A DNA stretch of 59,615 nucleotides from Cellvibrio sp. UBA7661 (GTDB lineage: Bacteria > Pseudomonadota > Gammaproteobacteria > Pseudomonadales > Cellvibrionaceae): positions 1 to 59,615 of the forward strand of contig DLHT01000004.1 in assembly GCA_002483365.1 (NCBI GenBank), in the 5' to 3' direction. The notes under the pieces are model-generated. The model did no database searches, was not told the DNA's origin, and saw nothing but the letters and a program-made list of their open reading frames with translations. Every line of letters starts with the position of its first letter. Position 1 is the first letter of the stretch. The translations under genes were made by a program, and so were the position numbers. This document shows, one piece after another, positions 8,046 to 15,857 of this stretch.

Positions 8046-8078
8046 GGCTAGGGTGGATATTGCACTGCCACCCTAGCC
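8046..8078 (-). repeat. Perfect inverted repeat upstream of the glycerophosphodiesterase gene
   Basis: The arms GGCTAGGGTGG and CCACCCTAGCC (11 bp each) flank an 11-nt spacer. On the minus strand the hairpin ends six bases before the AAGGAGG ribosome binding site and has no U tract. It could be an operator, a 5' stabilising hairpin or a weak terminator for the TonB receptor transcript. Confidence 0.6.
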
Positions 8079-8163
8079 GCGTTTTGTGAAGGTTATTTTC
8101 TGGTTTGATGACCGATTGGTGACGCAGTAGAAATTTGTGTTGTGGCTCGCTTTTTTGAGCCTT

Positions 8164-10221
8164 TTATTCAAAGGTCAATTGTGCCTTTAGCCAGTAAGTC
8201 CTTCCTGGTTCATTGATGCGGGTAGTCTGGTCGTAACCGGCAATCATGGCTCCTGCTTTGCTAATGTGCTCTGCATAGGTTTCATTGAGTAGGTTATCAA
8301 TTCCACTGGTAATCAGCAGGTTTTTATGTGCGCGCCAACCGGAATTGAAGGAGAGCACATTGAAACCTTCGCTGGTACCTATGTCTTGTCCGGCAATATT
8401 GCCTTTGTTGACGTCTACCCGCGTTTGGTCGTCCGCCACGCGCCAGAACACACCGGCAGACCAGGTGGGGTTGGTGTAATTTAGACCGAGACGAAGTTCC
8501 AGCGGTGGTATTTGCGATAAGTGGGTGTTGTCGGTTTCATTGGTGCCGCGCGTACTGGCCAATGATGCCTCGGTACGCCAACTGTCGGTGATCGCATAGC
8601 TGATGTCTGCCTCCAATCCCCAAGTGCTGGCATCGACATTGCGAGTTACAGTGGCGATCCTTGAGCCTGTTGTTCCTGCCGGTTTGTTTACTCGGGACTG
8701 GATTAACAGGTAATTATCAATTTCGCTGTAAAACATCGACATACTGCTTTTCAAGCGATGCGTGGTGTAAATGGCACCTATGTCCAACTGGGTGGTTTCT
8801 TCTGGTTTGGCATTGAATGCGCTGATGGATTCGGACGATTCCTTGCTGATTAACTCCCAGTAATCCGGGAAGCGCTCGCTGTGCCCAATGCCGGTATATA
8901 GCGTGATGGGGCGCATATCTTTTTCGTAGCGCAGGAAGCCGCTGGACAGGTTTTCATTGCGCTCCTGACCTGCAGTGGGATTAGTGTATTGGACGTTGCC
9001 AATCATACGGTTAGCAGCGCGCTGGTCTTCTGCATTCCAGTCGTCAAATCGGAGTCCGCTAATGACTCGCTGTTGAGCGCTCAGGGTTTGCGTCCATTCG
9101 CCAAAAATGCCTAGCTGTTTGAAGTAGGCATCACCAACCCGCGGCATATCCTGATAGGGCATCATCATCTGGTTGGATGTGGAGCGGTTGGTGTGGTCAT
9201 TGGTTTGGGTGTCGGCACCGAGGATTAGTTCAGCCGATGAAGTTGGGTTGAGCGTAGCCAATACGCGCGCGCCTTCTGTTTGGCGATCCGGGTTGGAAGC
9301 CATTTGCATGGTGGTCATCCCTGTCAGCTTGCGCAGGGAGTAGTTGTCCATCACATGATCGACATAGTTGTAGTAAATCTGTGTTTCCAGTTTTTTCCAA
9401 ACCGGGGTCAGATTTTTTACGATGAGTTTTGCGCTGAGGTTATCGCGCGCGAATTTTGAGCCGTCCATGCTCCTGTCGGCATAAGCTGCTTCTGCGTCGC
9501 TGCGGCTGCCGTTGATTTCGACGATCACATCATCGCTGGGTGTCCAGCCCAGCGTGAGATTGGTGTTCCAGCGGTCGTATTGCGAGTGGACTTCATTGCC
9601 GTCGCCGTCTTCGTAATTATCCTGCTGCGAGTGGCTGGCCATGCCGCGCAGGTAAAAATCCGGTGTTCCGCCTTGCAGGTCAATAACTTCATCATCCCGT
9701 CCAAAACTGCCGTCTAACAAGCTGCTATGGAATTTCCAGCCAGGCTCAGCCAGGCGCTCGCGGTCGCGCTCAAACAATACGACACCAGCGGAATTTCCCG
9801 GACCGTGAATAACCGTTTGCGGGCCTTTGACTAAGCGAATGCGGTCATAGGTCTCGGGGAATACATAAGCGGTCGGGGGATCCATACGGCTTCCGCAACC
9901 ACCCAATACGAGGTCGCCATCCAATAAAAGCGAAAGGCGCGATCCTGCCATGCCACGAAAGACCGGATCACCACTGGTACCGCCTTTGCGGATCACAGAA
10001 AAGCCCGGGATGGTTTTAAGATAATCCGCTCCATCCTGTGCGGGTAGCGGTTGGCGCGGTGCTTTGGGGTCAGTCTCTATGCTGAGAGGAGTATCGGTTT
10101 TTACGCCGGTGATGACCATTTCTTCGGTGGTGGAGTCATTTTTGGTTTTTGTTTCGGCATATACCCAAGGAGCAAGCAGTGTGCAAATGGCCAGGCTTAT
10201 CAGTCGCGGTTTAGCAATCAT
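8164..10221 (-). CDS. oprC: TonB-dependent copper receptor (OprC/NosA family)
   Basis: An outer-membrane TonB-dependent receptor of 685 residues from the chosen start. After a signal peptide ending WVYA-ETK comes the plug domain, with GGCGSRMDPPTAYVFPETYD and the VKGPQTVIHGPGNSAGVV segment, both strongly typical of the OprC/NosA copper receptors. The rest is a beta-barrel with an aromatic-rich C-terminal strand ending LTFE. The ATG at 10221 is preferred because the signal peptide begins there and GAG lies upstream; upstream in-frame starts at 10248 and 10311 lack a ribosome binding site. It is divergent from the ABC/SCO operon and shares its regulatory region. NosA supports copper supply to nitrous oxide reductase in Pseudomonas stutzeri; OprC binds copper. 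Confidence 0.9.
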   Translation of the reverse strand: MIAKPRLISLAICTLLAPWVYAETKTKNDSTTEEMVITGVKTDTPLSIETDPKAPRQPLPAQDGADYLKTIPGFSVIRKGGTSGDPVFRGMAGSRLSLLLDGDLVLGGCGSRMDPPTAYVFPETYDRIRLVKGPQTVIHGPGNSAGVVLFERDRERLAEPGWKFHSSLLDGSFGRDDEVIDLQGGTPDFYLRGMASHSQQDNYEDGDGNEVHSQYDRWNTNLTLGWTPSDDVIVEINGSRSDAEAAYADRSMDGSKFARDNLSAKLIVKNLTPVWKKLETQIYYNYVDHVMDNYSLRKLTGMTTMQMASNPDRQTEGARVLATLNPTSSAELILGADTQTNDHTNRSTSNQMMMPYQDMPRVGDAYFKQLGIFGEWTQTLSAQQRVISGLRFDDWNAEDQRAANRMIGNVQYTNPTAGQERNENLSSGFLRYEKDMRPITLYTGIGHSERFPDYWELISKESSESISAFNAKPEETTQLDIGAIYTTHRLKSSMSMFYSEIDNYLLIQSRVNKPAGTTGSRIATVTRNVDASTWGLEADISYAITDSWRTEASLASTRGTNETDNTHLSQIPPLELRLGLNYTNPTWSAGVFWRVADDQTRVDVNKGNIAGQDIGTSEGFNVLSFNSGWRAHKNLLITSGIDNLLNETYAEHISKAGAMIAGYDQTTRINEPGRTYWLKAQLTFE

Positions 10222-10308
10222 TATGTTCTCGGTCTTATTGTTAATCATTGGGAGTGAATTAAGGGTGGCGTTATAGATGAGGAATCCAAAAGCCTGCAAT
10301 GACGACCC

Positions 10309-10325
10309 CATAGATTTTGACTATG
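10309..10325. promoter_or_regulatory. Inverted repeat CATAG-N7-CTATG, copy 1
   Basis: CATAGATTTTGACTATG lies on the oprC side of the divergent promoter region. The same half-sites with the same seven-base spacing recur at 10389-10405, which argues for a common DNA-binding regulator. The flanks CCC and GGGG add a further imperfect outer repeat. Confidence 0.55.
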
Positions 10326-10381
10326 CAAATTGGGGCGATTTTGGTGTGGACAGGTGAGGAATTAACACGGCAGCGCTTGCG

Positions 10382-10412
10382 GAATCACCATAGGCTTTAT
10401 CTATGGTGATTC
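10382..10412. promoter_or_regulatory. Inverted repeat containing CATAG-N7-CTATG, copy 2
   Basis: The arms GAATCACCATAG and CTATGGTGATTC are perfectly complementary over 12 bp around the spacer GCTTTAT. The core CATAG-N7-CTATG equals copy 1. It lies 83 bp before the substrate-binding protein start, on the ABC operon side. No T tract follows on either strand, so an operator is more likely than a terminator. Confidence 0.6.
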
Positions 10413-10494
10413 TCTGGACGACCTAAAGTAGATGCTTAATACTCACGTGAATTTTTTTGTTGATTAGTGCGACAACTCTGCGCAAAGGTATTTC

Positions 10495-11538
10495 ATGAAC
10501 ACCAATGACCCTATGGCTGCTTTTTCCCTGCAGCGTCGCCAATTGCTAAAGGGAATGGCTGCTGCCTCACTTCCTTTTGGTTTGGCATCCTGTTCCCCTG
10601 CGGAAGACAGCAAATTATTGGTAGTGGGTGGTTTGCCCGTCACCTGTAACCTGACATTGCCTGTTGCCTGCGCCGCCCATTCACTGGCTGGTGTACAAAC
10701 CAATCCCCAGGGGATTGGCTTTCAGTACAGTAAATACAGCGGGTGGCCGGAGATCAAGGAATCACTAATGACCGGGCGCATCCAAGCGGCATACATGCTG
10801 GCTCCCTTGGTGATGGACCTCACCACCAAACAAATCCCACTCAAGGTGGTGTCATTAGGACACCGGTCAGGTGCAGTGATTATGGTGCGCACGGATTCCA
10901 ACTATCAAAGCTTCAGTCAGTTAAAAGGCAAGCGCATTGCAATCCCGAGCCGTTTTGCGGTGGACTTTCTGTTCTTGCGCAAGATGCTTGCGCAAGAAGG
11001 TATGACTCACACTGATATTGAAATCGTTGAAATGCCGCCGCCTGATATGCCCGCAGCACTTTATGCCAATGCTGTAGATGCTTACTGTACCGGCGAACCC
11101 TTTGGTGCAGCGGCACAAAAAGCCGGTTATGCGCGTCCGTTGCGGATGACGCGCGACGAGTGGCGCAATTACATCTGCTGCGTCTTGACCGTGCGCGAAG
11201 AGTTGATTCAATCACAGCCAGAAGTAGTGCAAGATCTTGTTAACCATGTGATGAGTGCGGGTGCGTGGTTGGATCAGGGGATGGCGAATCGTGAAAAAGC
11301 GGTTCAGATTGCTGCTGGCCGCCAATTCTTCAATCAAGATCCCAATATTATTCGTTTCGTGATGGAGAATCCTGAAGATCGTGTGACATATGGCGATATG
11401 CGCATGATCAAAGATGAGTTCAATGAACTGATGGAATTGTCTATCGCGGCGGGTACCTTGACCAAGCCGGTTGCATTTGAAAACTATGTAGATGAAACCT
11501 TCGTTAACAATGCCAAACCGGTTGCTATTACGGTTTAG
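10495..11538 (+). CDS. NitT/TauT-type ABC transporter substrate-binding lipoprotein
   Basis: A 347-residue solute-binding protein of the NMT1/SsuA/NrtA fold. The N-terminus has a twin-arginine motif (LQRRQLLKG, RR at residues 14-15), a hydrophobic stretch and a LASC lipobox with C33, so it is probably a Tat-exported lipoprotein. The central LKGKRIAIPSRFAVDFLFLRKML and the YANAVDAYCTGEPFGAAAQKAG segment are characteristic of the family. It is the first gene of an operon with sco, a cupredoxin-like gene, permease and ATPase. Members of this family bind nitrate, sulfonates, taurine or pyrimidines; here the neighbours (TonB copper receptor, SCO, cupredoxin) point to copper or a copper complex. 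That is inference. Confidence 0.85.
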   Translation: MNTNDPMAAFSLQRRQLLKGMAAASLPFGLASCSPAEDSKLLVVGGLPVTCNLTLPVACAAHSLAGVQTNPQGIGFQYSKYSGWPEIKESLMTGRIQAAYMLAPLVMDLTTKQIPLKVVSLGHRSGAVIMVRTDSNYQSFSQLKGKRIAIPSRFAVDFLFLRKMLAQEGMTHTDIEIVEMPPPDMPAALYANAVDAYCTGEPFGAAAQKAGYARPLRMTRDEWRNYICCVLTVREELIQSQPEVVQDLVNHVMSAGAWLDQGMANREKAVQIAAGRQFFNQDPNIIRFVMENPEDRVTYGDMRMIKDEFNELMELSIAAGTLTKPVAFENYVDETFVNNAKPVAITV

Positions 11539-11550
11539 TATCAGGATGTG

Positions 11551-12156
11551 ATGATGATTCGTTTGCTCCTGATGAGTGTGTTTTGTTTTGCAATCGCAAA
11601 CAATGCTGTTGCAAATAATGCAGTATTAAAATCCGGTGTGTTTGAACCACCGCGCATGGCTCCGGATTTTTCTCTGGCTAGCTCCCGCGATAATGTATTC
11701 ACGCTAAGCGAACAGCGAGGCAAGCTAGTCGTATTGGGTTTTGGCTTCAGCTATTGCCCTAATGTTTGTCCTATGACGCTCGCCAACCTTGCGCAAACTG
11801 CGAAGCATCTGGGTGCCCTCGCTGATCAGGTGCAAGTGGTGTATGTCACCGTCGATCCTGAACGCGATACTGCGGACCGCTTGCGCGAATATCTCGCCAA
11901 CTTTAATCCGAATTTTATTGGTGTTACCGGTTCGGTTGATGAGCTGGCGGCAGTGCGCCAAGCTTACGGCATCATCGCAAAAAAAGAAGTGCACAAAAAT
12001 GGCGGGACTTATGAAGTGCACCATTCCTCCTATCTTTATTTGATCGACCGCGAGGGTTTATTGCGCGCGCTGGTGCCGTTTGGAAAAAGTGCAGATGACA
12101 TAGCGCATGACATCAAATTATTACTGCAAGATAAAAACCAACAGGCGGCATTATGA
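11551..12156 (+). CDS. SCO1/SenC family copper chaperone / thioredoxin-like protein
   Basis: An exported protein of about 201 residues with a short signal peptide (ending near AVANNAV) and a thioredoxin-like fold. The copper-binding CPNVC motif (C69 and C73) and the distal His in EVHHSSYLYLID are all present, so copper binding and disulfide chemistry should be intact. SCO proteins deliver copper to the CuA site of cytochrome oxidases or handle thiols around it. The start is one of a run GTG-ATG-ATG; CAGGA lies just before. The stop overlaps the next gene by 4 bp (ATGA). Its place inside an ABC importer operon is unusual and supports a copper theme. Confidence 0.9.
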   Translation: MMIRLLLMSVFCFAIANNAVANNAVLKSGVFEPPRMAPDFSLASSRDNVFTLSEQRGKLVVLGFGFSYCPNVCPMTLANLAQTAKHLGALADQVQVVYVTVDPERDTADRLREYLANFNPNFIGVTGSVDELAAVRQAYGIIAKKEVHKNGGTYEVHHSSYLYLIDREGLLRALVPFGKSADDIAHDIKLLLQDKNQQAAL

Positions 12157-12575
12157 GGCTGGCACGTGTGTATGTGCGGTTGTTGATATTAGCTGCCGGT
12201 ATTCTCATCACAGTTTTACTGTGTGCTTTTTTTCCGGTTCGCTACGATTCCCGCGAAGAAATTTTTGAGATTCCCAAGGGGACATGGGCACAGCGTATGG
12301 CAGGTAATCCGGTTAGTATTTTGCCCGACCAGATTTATTTGGCGCTGGGAGTGCGCGACTTTTTGGTATTGCGCAATCTGGATGATGTGCCCCAAATGTT
12401 TGGGCCGACATTGATTATGCCGGGGCAAAGTTTCAAGCTGCCATTTGAATTAGCCTCTGAATATGATTTTGCCTGTACCGCCCACGCGAGCGGGCAAATG
12501 CGGGTAGTGGTGGATCCAGAGCCCACACCAGGGTGGAATCGTTTGCGGTGGCGGATGAAAAATTTGCTGCGGTAA
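12153..12575 (+). CDS. Membrane-anchored cupredoxin-like protein
   Basis: A 140-residue protein with one N-terminal transmembrane helix (about residues 8-27) and a small beta domain. The segment VLRNLDDVPQMFGPTLIMPG followed by C108-TA-H111-ASGQ-M116 has the layout of a cupredoxin: Cys, His and Met of a type 1 copper site close to the C-terminus. The first histidine ligand expected near residue 81 (NxDxxxH) is Gln-Met here, so the site is either three-ligand or uses another residue. It overlaps sco by 4 bp and is followed after 37 bp by the permease gene. It probably binds copper on the periplasmic face of the inner membrane; function unproven. Confidence 0.65.
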   Translation: MRLARVYVRLLILAAGILITVLLCAFFPVRYDSREEIFEIPKGTWAQRMAGNPVSILPDQIYLALGVRDFLVLRNLDDVPQMFGPTLIMPGQSFKLPFELASEYDFACTAHASGQMRVVVDPEPTPGWNRLRWRMKNLLR

Positions 12576-12612
12576 TCGTTGTAAAAATTTACATAATAAA
12601 AGGGTAGTTGCT

Positions 12613-13371
12613 GTGATAAAAATTGAGAAAATAATCCCGCCAGTAGTGTTGATTACAACGCTAATTGCAGTCTGGTGGATAGTGGTTGTCAAAACCGGCA
12701 GTGTGATTTTTCCGACACCATTGCAGGTGGTAACCGGAACGCTGGAATTAATTGAAGATGGAACCTTATGGGAGCATATCAGCTCATCACTGATGCGTGT
12801 TGGTACCGGTTTTTTACTGGCCGTCGTTACGGCGATCCCATTGGGATTATGGATGGGGCGTGTTGATAGCGCTTACGCTACATTGAATCCAGTTTTTCAA
12901 ATTATGCGCCCCATCTCCCCTATTGCCTGGATTCCGTTGGCCATTCTTTGGTTCGGTGTGGGTAATGCTTCGCCGATATTTTTGATTTTTATTGCAGCAG
13001 TATTCCCGCTGATTGTTCAGACGGCCGCGGGGGTGCACACCATTGAGCCGCGCTATTTAAATGCCGCCGAAAATTTTGGGGTGTCGCGTTACAAACTCTA
13101 TCGGCAAGTGGTAATTCCTGCTGTATTGCCAGATCTGATCGTGGGTATGCGCATTTCGCTGGGTGTCGCTTGGCTGGTCGTGGTTGCAGCGGAAATGATT
13201 GCGTTGCGCTCTGGTCTTGGTTACATGATTATGGATTCACGCAATGCTGGTAATCGTTATGACTTGGTAATTGCGGGCATGATTATTATTGGCGTCATCG
13301 GACTTTTGTTGGACGGGTTGATGAGACTAATGGAAGGGCACAAATCAGTAAGGTGGCGTTATGACCGATAA
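12613..13371 (+). CDS. NitT/TauT-type ABC transporter permease
   Basis: A 252-residue inner-membrane permease with about six hydrophobic segments, in the SsuC/TauC/NrtB family. The EAA-type coupling loop (AAENFGVSRYKLYRQVVIPA, about residues 155-175) and the AWIPLAILWFGVG segment are typical. The start is GTG at 12613; no better start is nearby. The 3' end overlaps the ATPase gene by 11 bp. It forms the channel for the substrate carried by the upstream binding lipoprotein. Confidence 0.9.
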   Translation: MIKIEKIIPPVVLITTLIAVWWIVVVKTGSVIFPTPLQVVTGTLELIEDGTLWEHISSSLMRVGTGFLLAVVTAIPLGLWMGRVDSAYATLNPVFQIMRPISPIAWIPLAILWFGVGNASPIFLIFIAAVFPLIVQTAAGVHTIEPRYLNAAENFGVSRYKLYRQVVIPAVLPDLIVGMRISLGVAWLVVVAAEMIALRSGLGYMIMDSRNAGNRYDLVIAGMIIIGVIGLLLDGLMRLMEGHKSVRWRYDR

Positions 13372-14104
13372 GATTGTTATCAAAAATATTAAAAAATGTT
13401 TTTCATCTGGCAATGAAACAAAAACTGTCATCGATGGTATTGATCTGACGATTGCGGATGGCGAATTTATTGCGATTGTAGGACCGTCCGGTTGTGGCAA
13501 ATCCACATTGATGAACATGATTGCCGGATTTATGTTGCCCGATGAGGGCAGCATTGCGATTGACGGTGTGGTGCGCAAAGGCCCCAACTCCAATGGCATT
13601 TTAATTTCCCAATATGGGTCGGTTTTCCCTTGGTTAACCGTACAACAAAACTTGATGTTTGGTTTAAGTGACGAACACAGCGATAAAGCAGCCGTTGCCG
13701 ATCATTATGCGGATTTAGTGGGCTTGAAAGGTTTTGAGCAACATTATCCGCGCGAGTTGTCGGGTGGTATGTTGAAACGCGCGGAAATTGCGCGCGCACT
13801 CGCCGTTAAGCCGGAAATTCTGTATATGGATGAGCCGTTTTCTGCGCTCGATGCGTTAATGAGTTTGCGTATTCGAACGGAGTTATTGCGCATTCTTGAG
13901 GAAGAGCGCCACACAGTTATTTTGATTACTCACGATGTTGAAGAGGCTGTACATCTTGCGAATCGTGTTGTTGTGCTTTCTAATCGTCCAGCAACTATCC
14001 AAACAATTTTTGAAGTGCCGTTTGAGCATCCACGAAAATTATCAGATCCCGCACTACAAAAATTGCGCGATGACATTTTGCGCGAATTGGGTATTGAATG
14101 TTAA
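13361..14104 (+). CDS. NitT/TauT-type ABC transporter ATP-binding protein
   Basis: A 247-residue ABC ATPase with Walker A GPSGCGKST (about residues 43-51), Q-loop Gln in ISQYGSVFPWLTV, signature LSGGMLKRAEIARAL (the usual Q after SGG is replaced by ML), Walker B ILYMDEPFSALD and the switch His in LITHD. It powers the adjacent permease. It is the last gene of the five-gene operon and ends 2 bp before a strong terminator. Confidence 0.93.
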   Translation: MTDKIVIKNIKKCFSSGNETKTVIDGIDLTIADGEFIAIVGPSGCGKSTLMNMIAGFMLPDEGSIAIDGVVRKGPNSNGILISQYGSVFPWLTVQQNLMFGLSDEHSDKAAVADHYADLVGLKGFEQHYPRELSGGMLKRAEIARALAVKPEILYMDEPFSALDALMSLRIRTELLRILEEERHTVILITHDVEEAVHLANRVVVLSNRPATIQTIFEVPFEHPRKLSDPALQKLRDDILRELGIEC

Positions 14105-14105
14105 T

Positions 14106-14132
14106 AAAAAGCCGGCATGTTGCCGGCTTTTT
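14106..14132 (+). terminator. Rho-independent terminator of the ABC/SCO operon
   Basis: The arms AAAAAGCCGGCA and TGCCGGCTTTTT pair over 12 bp around a TGT loop, with a T run for the plus strand. The convergent minus-strand gene ends at 14162, so the hairpin can serve both directions. Confidence 0.88.
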
Positions 14133-14161
14133 ATCAGAGGGCTATTGGAAAAGTAGTTGCG

Positions 14162-15043
14162 TCACTCGTCGGATGAGTAGGGGTCAAACCAAAGGGATTT
14201 ATCATTCACCGGCGTCTTGGGTGGGAGCCCGGGGTTTTGTAATTGAATCAGTGTGCGGCTTTTCAGGTTGGTTTTCTCAATCGCGTCTTTCACTGTTGGG
14301 TCATTAAAAAAGTAATCGCTGAAACTGCCATCTTCAATGGCTATGCGCAGGCCGCGCTCAATATCTGCCGCTAATTGGGTATTGGATTTATTTACAAAAA
14401 AATAGAATGGGTTGGTATAGGACAGCAGCAGGTTTTGCTCAACATCCAACGCCAGTTTGGGGTAGCGTTGTATTTCCGCCCAGGGTTCGTGCGCGCCGCG
14501 TGGGAATGCATCAAAACGGTCGCCGTCGAGCATGTAAAAAAGCCCTTCGTATTTCAGTACTTTCACCACATTCAGATTGTTGGCGACGAGCACGTTGGTG
14601 TCTGCCCAAAAGCGCCCCTGACCGAGCGACACGCGTTTTAAATCCTCCCGATTTTGAATCCCGTTGAATTTGGCTTGGGTGCCTTTTTTGATCATTAAGA
14701 CGCGATAACCCAACAGGCCACGATAAATACAGATTCGGATGGGCTGCAGGCGCTCCTCCAGATCATTCGTCGTGGCGTACCAGACTACATCCAGTTGGTT
14801 GTCGATCAACATGCTGACCATGCGCTCTTCGCTAGTGTTGGGGATGGTCTCCTGCACGGCATATTTTCCCGACACTTTGCTGAGCGCAAGTTGCAGCAGG
14901 CCTTTAGCATAAATTTCGATACTGTTATTGCCTTGCACTGTGCGTACAGGCTTTGCCTGAATCGGTAGCGATAAGGCAAGCGCACAGGCCATTAGGATGA
15001 ACATGCAGATATGGCTTGAATAGGCGTGGTTGTATCGGGTCAT
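14162..15043 (-). CDS. Periplasmic amino-acid-type solute-binding domain protein (family 3-like)
   Basis: A 293-residue exported protein. A signal peptide (hydrophobic ACALALSLPIQA-KPV, cleavage near residue 31) precedes a type 2 periplasmic-binding fold resembling bacterial SBP family 3: a two-lobe pattern with LQLALSKVSGKY, MLIDNQLDVVWYAT and a late FFVNKSNTQLAADIERGLRIAIEDGSF segment where such proteins carry the hinge and last helices. There is no permease or ATPase next to it, so it may be a stand-alone sensor or signalling binding protein, as often seen in Cellvibrio-type genomes. The ligand is unknown. Confidence 0.75.
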   Translation of the reverse strand: MTRYNHAYSSHICMFILMACALALSLPIQAKPVRTVQGNNSIEIYAKGLLQLALSKVSGKYAVQETIPNTSEERMVSMLIDNQLDVVWYATTNDLEERLQPIRICIYRGLLGYRVLMIKKGTQAKFNGIQNREDLKRVSLGQGRFWADTNVLVANNLNVVKVLKYEGLFYMLDGDRFDAFPRGAHEPWAEIQRYPKLALDVEQNLLLSYTNPFYFFVNKSNTQLAADIERGLRIAIEDGSFSDYFFNDPTVKDAIEKTNLKSRTLIQLQNPGLPPKTPVNDKSLWFDPYSSDE

Positions 15044-15488
15044 TTGGATTGTCCTACACTAGTATACAATCCCATTACTTTAGTTGAGTTTGGTGCAATT
15101 GCATGGGCTTTTTAATATCGGAAGACGATAAAAAACCACCACACCCGTTGAGGTTTCCCTAACGACAGCCACCAAAAGGCGGTCGCCAAAAGAAAGGTGC
15201 GGTGGCAAAAGCGGCCCATTACAGAACAGGTGTGGCTGAACGACCTGCCTGCACGGGTCATTGGAAGCAAGTGAGCCAATTGGATAGTGAAGTCACCGCT
15301 GGGGAGAAGTCACTTCATATCCAAAAAGCTCACTGTTACACGTTACAAACCACTGAAGGTACTGCGGTTGCCGAAGCTGCCTCAGGTGAATTCAGGTGTT
15401 TGTTGCCAATTGCTGTGTGGGCAGCGATTGGCTGTACCGGCTATGTGGGCGAACCGGTACTTGCAGCAACTACCTCTGCCTGGTGTTC
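15044..15488. other. 445-bp gap with a hairpin-rich segment (15168-15467), candidate structured RNA or element
   Basis: I see no convincing gene here. Four foldings stand out. GCCACC (15168-15173) pairs with GGTGGC (15201-15206) around a small GGCG/CGCC hairpin. GTGAGC (15271-15276) pairs with GCTCAC (15328-15333), enclosing TTGG/CCAA, ATA/TAT, a bulged G and TGAAGT/ACTTCA. GCCAATTGCTG (15405-15415) pairs with CAGCGATTGGC (15422-15432). GTACCGG pairs with CCGGTAC in 15431-15467, extended by GCT and CAGC. A GTG-started 96-codon frame at 15202-15492 has no recognisable homology. The strand is unclear. Confidence 0.4.
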
Positions 15489-15782
15489 CTAGTCCTTGGC
15501 GGGGGTGGTTTTGCTGTTCAGGGTTACAGGCTTTTCATAAGTAAAAGGCTGTAATAATTCATCGGGTTTGCCCTTGCAGGCTTTGGCCAATAACTCACGG
15601 CGTTGGGCTAACAAAATACCGATGGCTTCGCTGTGCTGTTCATCGATGCCGGGAATATTGTCTTCAATTAATTGAGTGATATTAGCGGCCAGCTCCAGAT
15701 ACTTATCGTGCTCTTCTGCGACTTTTCTATCTTCAAACATGCTGCCATCCCGATCACATAGCCATACGGCGACTACTGCCAT
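15489..15782 (-). CDS. yebG: YebG family DNA damage response protein
   Basis: A 97-residue cytoplasmic protein of the YebG family. The N-terminal beta-type start MAVVAVWLCDRDGSMFEDRK is followed by the typical helical region DKYLELAANITQLIEDN and LLAQRRELLAKACKGKPDELL. In E. coli yebG is an SOS gene of unknown biochemical role. Here a perfect LexA box lies 26 bp upstream of the chosen ATG (15782), which supports both identity and regulation. An upstream in-frame start (15848) would place the LexA box inside the gene and is rejected. The C-terminal tail is short compared with E. coli. Confidence 0.82.
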   Translation of the reverse strand: MAVVAVWLCDRDGSMFEDRKVAEEHDKYLELAANITQLIEDNIPGIDEQHSEAIGILLAQRRELLAKACKGKPDELLQPFTYEKPVTLNSKTTPAKD

Positions 15783-15807
15783 GGGTAAACCCTCGAAAGT
15801 GTTGTTA

Positions 15808-15823
15808 CTGTTTTTATATACAG
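15808..15823 (-). promoter_or_regulatory. LexA (SOS) box upstream of yebG
   Basis: Read on the minus strand the site is CTGTATATAAAAACAG, an exact match to the gammaproteobacterial CTGT-N8-ACAG consensus with an AT-rich centre. It lies 26 bp before the yebG ATG, where it would overlap the promoter. Confidence 0.9.
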
Positions 15824-15857
15824 TATTGTTTGGTGCGTTGAATGTCAAACAGATTTT

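Noticed and set aside
15202..15492. Open frame of 96 codons starting with GTG in the structured gap after yebG
   Set aside because: No recognisable family, and the frame covers inverted repeats that explain the base composition. AGAAAGG lies close to the GTG but is not enough. Kept only as an alternative in the finding.
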